Positions 58,089-64,000 of a stretch of 64,000 nucleotides of DNA are shown here, one piece after another; position 1 is the first letter of the stretch, and each line of letters starts with the position of its first letter. The DNA is from Paenibacillus glycinis (lineage in GTDB: Bacteria > Bacillota > Bacilli > Paenibacillales > Paenibacillaceae). The stretch spans positions 99,357 through 163,356 of the forward strand of contig NZ_JAAAMV010000011.1 of NCBI RefSeq assembly GCF_009909185.1, read 5' to 3'. A model generated the notes under the pieces. That model was not told where the DNA came from. It worked only from the letters and a program-made list of their open reading frames with translations, and searched no databases. The position numbers were made by a program, and so were the translations under genes.

Positions 58089-60365
58089 ATGCTGCTCGGC
58101 ATACATGTCCTGGCCTGCAACGAAGAGGATGTCCTTGGTCGCTGCTTGCAGAGCGTACGGGGGCTTGCGGACGAAATCGTCGTGACGGATACCGGGTCCG
58201 GCGACAGGACCGTGGACATTGCAAAAGCGTACGGGGCACGGATCGTCCGGGCGGCGTGGGAGGATGATTTTGCCGCTGCCCGCAATGCGGGATTGGAAGC
58301 GGCGCGTACGGTATGGGTGCTCGTGCTGGACGCGGACGAATGGCTGGAGGCCGGTTATGACCGGACCAGCCTGCGGCGCATGCTGCGCGAGGCGCAGGAG
58401 GACGGCTTCTCCGTGCGGATGGAGAGCCGGTACGGCCACGAAGCGAACGAGACGCTATCGCATGAAGCGATGCGTCTTTTCCGCGCGGATTGCGGGCTGC
58501 GCTACGCGGGCGCGATCCATGAACAGCTTGTCCGTCCGGGCGCAAGGAAGATTGCGGTCGATGGGCCGCTGTGCGGACTGCGGCTGCGGCACGACGGATA
58601 TTTGCCGGAGATGATGGCGCGAAAGGCAAAGGCCGAGCGCAATCTTCGGCTGATCGGCAAGGCGCTGCGTGAGGAGCCGGACCATCCGTTTCACCTGTAC
58701 AATAGGGGCGTTACGCTCTGCCAGTTGAACAAGCCAAAGGATGCCTGCGCGGCGTTTGCTTTGGCTTCTTTGTTTGCGCCGGCGGATGCGCCGTACCGGG
58801 CGTCGCTCGTCCGCGACCGGGCTAAGGCGCTGCTGGCGATCGGCGATGCGGACGGCGCCGCGGCCATGCTGCACCGGGAAGTCGACCGCTACGCGGACTG
58901 TCCGGACGTGCAGCTGGCGTACGGCGACAGCTTGATGGCGCAGCGCCGCGCTTTGGAAGCGCGCGGCGCGTACGAAGCCGCGCTGGCGGCAGGCGCGGCC
59001 GCCGGCGGCTCCGTGCGCGAGGCGGGCGCGGGCAGCTTCCGCGCCCGCTGCGGGATCGCGGCGGCGGAGGCCGCCCTCGGCCGCGCCGAGCACGCGCTGC
59101 GCGCCTATGCGGCGGCGGCCGCGGAGGCGCCGCGCTACGGGCCGGCCCTGGCCGGCTGGGCGGAGCAGCTGCAGGCCGTGGGCGAGAACGACGAAGCCAT
59201 CCGCGCCGCGCTGGCTTCGAGCTTGGGCGAAGCGGCGCCGGGGGATGCGGCGCTGCTCGCCCGGGTGCTTGGCGGCATCGGCGCCTATGCCGCCGCGCTG
59301 CCGCTGTGGCGCGAGGCGAAGCCGCTCGCGCCGGCGGAGATTCGCGCCTATGCGGCGGCGCTTGCCGGCGCGGGGGATGCGGGCGCCGCCCGGGCGCTGC
59401 TGCTGGGGTGGCTTGAAGCGCCACGGTCAGCGAAGTCAGTCGGAGCAGCCGAGACCGAAACAGCGGCGGCAGTCGAAGGAACGGCTGCAAATCGGAGGCA
59501 GACGGATGCAGGCTTCGAGCATGCTCGCGAAGGGGTAGCGGCGGACATCGCGCAGCAATTGGCAGCCGGAGCCATGGCGGAGAAGGTTACGCAGATGCAA
59601 ACGCAGGCACCTGCGACTGCGCGCCAGCAACATCCGCTGTTCGCCGCGCTTTGCGCGGACGCCGCGCTCTGCGGCTGGGAGGCGGGCATGCCGCTCGGCG
59701 GAACGCTGCGCGAAATGCTGGCGAGTGCGCATGGCGAGCTGGCGGAGCGGTTATCTGCGGTGGAGCGGTATGCCGCGCCTTACGTGGCGGTTCGTTCGGC
59801 GCGGACGCCGGGCGCGGATGCGGGGCTGCCAGAGTGGCTGCCGTTCGTCGGGCTGCTGCTGGAACGGGCATTGGAACTGGGGCTGCCGCGGCTCGCGGGC
59901 AGGCTCGCGCAGGCGGCTCCCGCGCTGAACGAACGTTACGGGGTAACGCTGTATCGGCACGGCTACGCGCAGGCTGCGGCCGGACGACTGCTTCGCGGAA
60001 TGGAGCAGCGGGCGCCGGGGGCGGAGGAAAGCTTTGCTTTCGGCGAGATCTTGCTGCTGAAAGGGCTGTACGGCGAGGCGTTGTCGATGTTCGAGGCCGC
60101 GATGCCGGATGAAGGGGTGGGCGCGCGCGCCAAGCTTGGGGCGGCCTTCTGCTCGCTCGCGCTGGCCCGGGAAGCGCTGCTGCCATGGGCGGAACGCGCG
60201 ACGGCCGAATTCGGGGGCGGCTGGCCGTTGGCCGATTTGGAACAGCTGCAGCTGGCGATCATCCGCACGGAAGCGACGGGCTGGCGGACGCCGTGGACGG
60301 CCGTGCAAAGGAGGCGCATGAATGTTGGCGAACACGAAGCTGATCACGCTCTGCATGATCGTTAA
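58089..60365 (+). CDS. GT2 glycosyltransferase with helical-repeat C-terminus (1 of 3)
   Basis: A 758-residue cytoplasmic enzyme. Residues 1-210 are a GT-A fold family 2 domain: 'HVLACNEEDVLGRCLQSV', the nucleotide-sugar Asp34 in 'VVTDTGSGDRT', and the metal motif Asp81-Ala-Asp83 in 'VLDADEW'. 'LRYAGAIHEQLV' and 'LRLRHDGYL' are the acceptor-side motifs of this subgroup. Residues about 210-758 are Ala-rich helical repeats with TPR-like pairs ('HPFHLYNRGVTLCQLNKPKD'). It begins 17 bases after the repeat-protein gene with GGGAGCG upstream and overlaps the next gene by 44 bases. From established knowledge, GT2-TPR proteins such as SunS glycosylate peptides; the repeat protein is the likely acceptor. 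Confidence 0.88.
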   Translation: MLLGIHVLACNEEDVLGRCLQSVRGLADEIVVTDTGSGDRTVDIAKAYGARIVRAAWEDDFAAARNAGLEAARTVWVLVLDADEWLEAGYDRTSLRRMLREAQEDGFSVRMESRYGHEANETLSHEAMRLFRADCGLRYAGAIHEQLVRPGARKIAVDGPLCGLRLRHDGYLPEMMARKAKAERNLRLIGKALREEPDHPFHLYNRGVTLCQLNKPKDACAAFALASLFAPADAPYRASLVRDRAKALLAIGDADGAAAMLHREVDRYADCPDVQLAYGDSLMAQRRALEARGAYEAALAAGAAAGGSVREAGAGSFRARCGIAAAEAALGRAEHALRAYAAAAAEAPRYGPALAGWAEQLQAVGENDEAIRAALASSLGEAAPGDAALLARVLGGIGAYAAALPLWREAKPLAPAEIRAYAAALAGAGDAGAARALLLGWLEAPRSAKSVGAAETETAAAVEGTAANRRQTDAGFEHAREGVAADIAQQLAAGAMAEKVTQMQTQAPATARQQHPLFAALCADAALCGWEAGMPLGGTLREMLASAHGELAERLSAVERYAAPYVAVRSARTPGADAGLPEWLPFVGLLLERALELGLPRLAGRLAQAAPALNERYGVTLYRHGYAQAAAGRLLRGMEQRAPGAEESFAFGEILLLKGLYGEALSMFEAAMPDEGVGARAKLGAAFCSLALAREALLPWAERATAEFGGGWPLADLEQLQLAIIRTEATGWRTPWTAVQRRRMNVGEHEADHALHDR

Positions 60366-62244
60366 AAACGAAATCCGCGACCTGCCGCGATGCCTGCGAA
60401 GCGTTAAAGGCGTCGTGGACCAAATCGTCGTCGTGGATACCGGCTCGACCGACGGCACCGTGGAGGCCGCGCGCAGCTTCGGGGCGGCGGTCCTGCGCAG
60501 CGAATGGAACGGGGATTTCGCCGGCGCCCGGAACAAAGGGCTCGTCCACGCGGAGGGCGAGTGGATCTTGTTTCTCGATGCCGACGAGGAGCTGGATGCC
60601 GGCACGCGGGACCAGCTGCGGACGATGGCGCTGCACCGGGAGATCACGGGCTTCTTCCTGAACGTGTGGAATTATTCCGGGGACGGGGGCGAAGGGGCGA
60701 CGATCAATCCCGTGCTGCGGATGTTCCGCAACGACCGGCGATATCGGTTCGAGGGGCGGATTCACGAGCAGATCGCGGCGCCGATCATGCGCCATACGCC
60801 GGAGGCGCGGTTTCATCTCAGCGACGTCATTGTCCATCATTACGGCTACCGGCGGGAGGTCGTGGCCGCCAAGGACAAGGTGAACCGCAACCGGACGCTG
60901 CTGGAGCAGGCCATTCGCGAGGAGCCCGGGAATCGGTTCAACTATTATAACTTGGGTGTCGAGCATTTCCGGGCAGGCGAGGTGGAGGAGGCGCTTGCGG
61001 CCTTCCGAAAGGCGCGGGAGGGCATCGACTATGCGGCGGTCAGCTACGCGCATCTGTTGGTGAAGCATGAAACGAGCTGCCTGCAGGTGCTTCGCCGCTG
61101 GGAGGAAGCGCTGGAAAGCGCCGAGGCGGGACTTGCGTGGTATGCGGAATATCCGGATTTGTGGCATGCCAAAGGCGTCAGCCTGGCCGCGCTCGGACGA
61201 AGGAGACAGGCGGCCGGGGCGTTTGCCTCCGCGATCGCGATCGGGCGGGCGCCCGCGCTGTATCATACGGAGGACGGCATGGGCACGTACCAGTCGGCGT
61301 ATTGGCTCGGCATGATGCACGAAGCGGAAATGGACGCGGACACGGCGGCGCATTGGTATGCGGAAGCGGTGCGATACCGGGGGAGCCTGCTCGCGCCGCT
61401 GTACCGGCTTTGCCGCATGATGAACGTCTCCGCGCGGCCGGAAGCGCTGGCCGGGTTCATCGGGTCGCGCTTCGCCCTGGAGTCGCCGGAGGCGGCGGAG
61501 AAGCTCGCCGGCATCCTGCTCGACTGCGGCTGCTACGAGGCGCTGAGCCTGTGGCTGGAGGAGCGGCTGCGGCAGGCGGGAGACGGGGAGCGCGCGAAGC
61601 TGCGGCCATGGCTGGAGCTTGCGGATGCTTGCGCCCGCCTGTCCGGGTCTGCCGGAAAGACGGAGTCGCACGAAGTCGGCAGGGGAGCCGCTGACTTGAC
61701 GAAGGATGCGGCATCGTCCGGGTTTGCGGGGATGGGCCTTACGGTGGGCGAGGACGCTTTAGAATCGGCGGATGGCGATGGGTTCATGATGGATACGGCA
61801 TTAACAGGAGAGGGAGGGATAGGCCTCGCAGCGAGCGATGCGGCTTCCGGCGATCGGACGGAGACGGCGAATACGGATGGAGCGGATCATCCGGGCGCAA
61901 TACGGCTCGAGGCATTGCGGCGGACCGAGCAATGGCTAGGCGGGAACGGGGACGAAGCGCTGCCTCCTGCGTCGCGGGACTGGCTGCCGCTGCTCCTGTC
62001 CGGACGGAGTTCGGACGCGACGGCTGCCGCGCAGCGGGTCAGAGCGGTCGTCGGCACCCTGCTCGACGGCCGCCCTTCGGAGGATGCGGCCGCGCATCAA
62101 TCGGCCCGCGAGGGGATCCTCGTCGGCGCAAAGGCGCTGTACGCGCTCGCGGATCGGCATTTGGCGCAGGTTCAAGGCGCGAGCGGACTTGCGTTGGCCG
62201 TCCAAGGCATTCGACTGTCGCTGCCGTTCTCCGGCAGGGGGTGA
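60322..62244 (+). CDS. GT2 glycosyltransferase with helical-repeat C-terminus (2 of 3)
   Basis: A 640-residue paralogue of the preceding protein. ATG at 60322 follows AAAGGAGG by 7 bases and lies inside the end of the previous gene, giving translational coupling. The GT2 domain reads 'LCMIVKNEIRDLPRCLRSV', Asp39 in 'VVVDTGSTDGT', and Asp86-Ala-Asp88 in 'LDADEEL'. The acceptor-side motifs are 'RFEGRIHEQI' and 'VHHYGYRREVV'. TPR-like helices follow from residue 205 ('NRFNYYNLGVEHFRAGEVEE'). A low-complexity segment near residues 450-540 (Gly, Asp, Ala, Ser) separates the last helices. Substrate sugar unknown. Confidence 0.9.
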   Translation: MLANTKLITLCMIVKNEIRDLPRCLRSVKGVVDQIVVVDTGSTDGTVEAARSFGAAVLRSEWNGDFAGARNKGLVHAEGEWILFLDADEELDAGTRDQLRTMALHREITGFFLNVWNYSGDGGEGATINPVLRMFRNDRRYRFEGRIHEQIAAPIMRHTPEARFHLSDVIVHHYGYRREVVAAKDKVNRNRTLLEQAIREEPGNRFNYYNLGVEHFRAGEVEEALAAFRKAREGIDYAAVSYAHLLVKHETSCLQVLRRWEEALESAEAGLAWYAEYPDLWHAKGVSLAALGRRRQAAGAFASAIAIGRAPALYHTEDGMGTYQSAYWLGMMHEAEMDADTAAHWYAEAVRYRGSLLAPLYRLCRMMNVSARPEALAGFIGSRFALESPEAAEKLAGILLDCGCYEALSLWLEERLRQAGDGERAKLRPWLELADACARLSGSAGKTESHEVGRGAADLTKDAASSGFAGMGLTVGEDALESADGDGFMMDTALTGEGGIGLAASDAASGDRTETANTDGADHPGAIRLEALRRTEQWLGGNGDEALPPASRDWLPLLLSGRSSDATAAAQRVRAVVGTLLDGRPSEDAAAHQSAREGILVGAKALYALADRHLAQVQGASGLALAVQGIRLSLPFSGRG

Positions 62245-62250
62245 ATGCGA

Positions 62251-64000
62251 ATGACGGCGGCCGGACATAGCGAGACAGAGAGCGGGTCCAACGGTCCCGG
62301 TGGTTCACCGCTGCCGGTGTCGCTTTGCATGATCGTGCGGAACGAAAGCCGGTTCCTCGCGGATTGTTTGCGGTCCGCGGCTCCCTTTGTCGCGGAGATG
62401 ATCGTCGTCGACACGGGATCGACGGACGATACGGCCGCGATCGGCGTAGCCTGCGGGGCGAAGGTGATCCATGCGGCCTGGGAGGAAGATTTTGCCGCGG
62501 CCCGGAACCTATCGCTTGCCTCTGCCGTCCAGCCGTGGATCCTGGTGCTCGACGCTGATGAACGGCTGGTTGTCGCGAGCGCGGAGGCATGGTCGGCTCT
62601 GCTCGCAGACGGCGCGAAAGGGGGCTATTTCGTCAAAGTGAACAGCCGGGTCGGAAGCGGCGGGGAAACGGTGTCGGACGCGGTGTGCCGCTTGTTCCGC
62701 AACGACGCGCGGGTGCGGTTTCGCGGACTGGTGCACGAGGAGGCGGCCTCCGCCGTCTACGAGGCTTTCGGGGACGGGGCGGTCGGCTACGCGAAAGGGA
62801 TGGAAATCGCGCATGAAGGCTATCGGGACAACGTCATCGCGGAACGGGATAAGTTCGCGCGCAACCGTCGTCTGCTGGAGCGGGCGCTGGCGATCGCCCC
62901 GGAGGATCCGGCGCTGCGGTACGCCGCGGGGGCGGAGCTGTTCGCGTCCGGCGAATACGCGGCGGCGCTGACCTGGCTGGAGCCGCTGGCCGCGATGGAA
63001 CGCGATCCCGGCTACGGTTCGGATGCCATGCTCAAAATCGTTCATGCCTGCCGGGCGGAAGGTCGGCTGGCGGACGCGGTTCGTTACGCCGCCAGGGCCG
63101 CCCTGCGCTACGGGGATTTCGCGGATCTGCACGAGGCGCGCGGCGAAGCGCTGCTGGCGCTTGACGAGCCCTTGTCCGCGCTGCGAAGCGCAGCCGACGC
63201 GCTGGCGGCCGGCCCGGCGCCGGACTGTTATTCCACCGCCGAGGGAGCGGGGACATACCGGTCGTTCGGATTGGCCGGTTCCGCGTTAGAGCGGATGTAC
63301 CGGTTCGACGAGGCGGCGGCGGCGTACGGTTCCGCGATCGGGCATCGGCCGGATTACGCGCCGGCTTGGCAGCGGCTGCTGCTGCTGGGGCAGCTGGATG
63401 CGTCGTTTCGTCCGTCGTGGCGGGATGCGGCGGAGACGTTAGGTCGTTGCTTGCGCGGCGCGGGCTTGGCGACCGCAGCGCGGCCGTCGTTGCTGGAGCG
63501 CGAGCTGGCGGATTGGCTGTGCGATCTGCGGTTGCCGGCGGAAGCCGAGACGGTCTGGTCGCTTGCGGGCGGCGCGGCGGGCGGGCGCTCGTCGGGACCG
63601 CTGGCGTCCGGGTTATGGCTTGTCCAGCGGGGCGAAACGGAGGCGGGGCGGCGGCTCTGGGAGTCTGCTTGCGAAACAGGCGATACCGATACGGAACGGC
63701 TCGCGGTGTATGCATTTGCCTTGGCGCTGCGCGATGGGGAGACGGATCGCGCGCGCTTCTTGGCGGCGCGGATGGGGGGCGCCGAAGCGGACGCCGCCCG
63801 GGCGGCGCTCGCGGCAGGCGACGGCGGCGCGGAGCCTGCCTTGCCGCTGGACGCGGCCGGCAGCGCCCTCGCGGCGGCGCTGCTTCGCCTCGGGGCCGTG
63901 CGCGCATGGCTGCGCCTCCATGCGGGCACGACCGGGGCTTCGGCGCGGCCGATCCTCCGCGCCGTGCCGCCGCTGCGGCTCGCGGCGCTGCTGCTGGGCG
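62251..64000 (+). CDS. GT2 glycosyltransferase with helical-repeat C-terminus (3 of 3, 3' end outside window)
   Basis: The frame is open for 583 codons to the window edge. ATG at 62251 lies 8 bases after AGGGGGTG; an in-frame ATG at 62245 is too close. After a 20-residue Gly/Ser arm, the GT2 domain reads 'PVSLCMIVRNESRFLADCLR', Asp54 in 'VVDTGSTDDT', and Asp101-Ala-Asp103 in 'LDADERL'. 'VRFRGLVHEEA' and 'IAHEGYRDNVI' match the acceptor-side motifs of the two upstream paralogues. Ala-rich TPR-like helices follow. It starts 6 bases after the previous stop, so at least five genes (from 56213 or 56707) may form one operon. Confidence 0.88.
   Translation, partial: MTAAGHSETESGSNGPGGSPLPVSLCMIVRNESRFLADCLRSAAPFVAEMIVVDTGSTDDTAAIGVACGAKVIHAAWEEDFAAARNLSLASAVQPWILVLDADERLVVASAEAWSALLADGAKGGYFVKVNSRVGSGGETVSDAVCRLFRNDARVRFRGLVHEEAASAVYEAFGDGAVGYAKGMEIAHEGYRDNVIAERDKFARNRRLLERALAIAPEDPALRYAAGAELFASGEYAAALTWLEPLAAMERDPGYGSDAMLKIVHACRAEGRLADAVRYAARAALRYGDFADLHEARGEALLALDEPLSALRSAADALAAGPAPDCYSTAEGAGTYRSFGLAGSALERMYRFDEAAAAYGSAIGHRPDYAPAWQRLLLLGQLDASFRPSWRDAAETLGRCLRGAGLATAARPSLLERELADWLCDLRLPAEAETVWSLAGGAAGGRSSGPLASGLWLVQRGETEAGRRLWESACETGDTDTERLAVYAFALALRDGETDRARFLAARMGGAEADAARAALAAGDGGAEPALPLDAAGSALAAALLRLGAVRAWLRLHAGTTGASARPILRAVPPLRLAALLLG

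Noticed and set aside
56755..58629. Minus-strand repetitive frame of 624 codons opposite the repeat protein
   Set aside because: Its repeats merely mirror the plus-strand coding repeats, and it runs through into the glycosyltransferase gene.

Overview
The window is a stretch of chromosome from a high-GC, low-temperature-branch Firmicute of the Paenibacillaceae type (Paenibacillus or Cohnella-like). The reasons are strong AGGAGG ribosome binding sites with frequent TTG and GTG starts, sigma-A type promoters, many hairpin-plus-T terminators, and a gene set typical of that group: reductase-less nitric oxide synthase, YwbE, DUF1450, OhrR, a DUF5054-like glycosidase, DUF6385-like proteins and copper-amine-oxidase-N/stalk-type domains. 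I see no rRNA, tRNA, CRISPR array, insertion sequence, phage or plasmid functions. The genus call is an inference from gene content, not a measurement.

Layout. 1-3.9 kb: the 5' part of a Bcr/CflA drug exporter, then a polar amino acid ABC transporter (binding lipoprotein, permease, ATPase). 4.0-15.8 kb: a small unknown gene, then a regulated promoter driving a GH38-like glycosidase followed by a myo-inositol catabolic set in the order iolG-iolD-iolE-iolB-iolC-iolA and a LacI-type regulator. No inositol transporter, iolJ aldolase or DeoR-type iolR is present. 16-25.8 kb: a secreted beta-propeller protein, a 55-residue orphan, a LysR regulator, a CHASE-GGDEF-EAL c-di-GMP enzyme, adenosine deaminase, a MoeB/ThiF E1-like enzyme, a cold-shock protein with a structured leader, and an AI-2E family permease. 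26-36 kb: a large hybrid sensor kinase with three receivers, a nuclease-helicase of the XPD/DinG type, GNAT, a YfcE-like phosphoesterase overlapping a TetM-like ribosomal GTPase. 36-45.5 kb: an unknown two-domain protein, SDR with divergent YafY/WYL regulator, NamA old yellow enzyme divergent from nitric oxide synthase, a DEAD-box helicase with an Arg-Gly repeat tail, GNAT and VOC proteins. 45.6-54.8 kb: secreted stalk-domain protein, sugar isomerase-like TIM barrel, DUF4180, a repeat-linker lipoprotein, a five-residue-period Gly/Ala/Val/Ile repeat protein, TagA-type glycosyltransferase, ferritin, Fur-box controlled DUF1450, YwbE, YhcH, CcdC and OhrR with a clear operator.

54.9-64 kb is the most unusual region. 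Two adjacent paralogous Gly/Ser/Thr-rich proteins face away from a small cationic protein and a 454-residue Thr/Gly-rich tandem-repeat protein. The latter two share a C-terminal DUF6385-like beta domain. Directly behind, closely spaced or overlapping, come three large glycosyltransferases, each a GT2 domain followed by helical (TPR-like) repeats; the third runs off the window. None of the putative surface proteins has a recognisable signal peptide. The simplest reading is a surface or spore-coat/exosporium glycoprotein locus in which cytoplasmic GT2-TPR enzymes decorate the Thr/Ser-rich repeat protein. That functional link is inference.

Regulatory sites that can be read directly include a LacI/cre-like operator just downstream of the glycosidase-iol promoter, a Fur box over the DUF1450 promoter, a perfect 17-bp OhrR operator at the ohrR start site, and an inverted repeat between the SDR and YafY genes.
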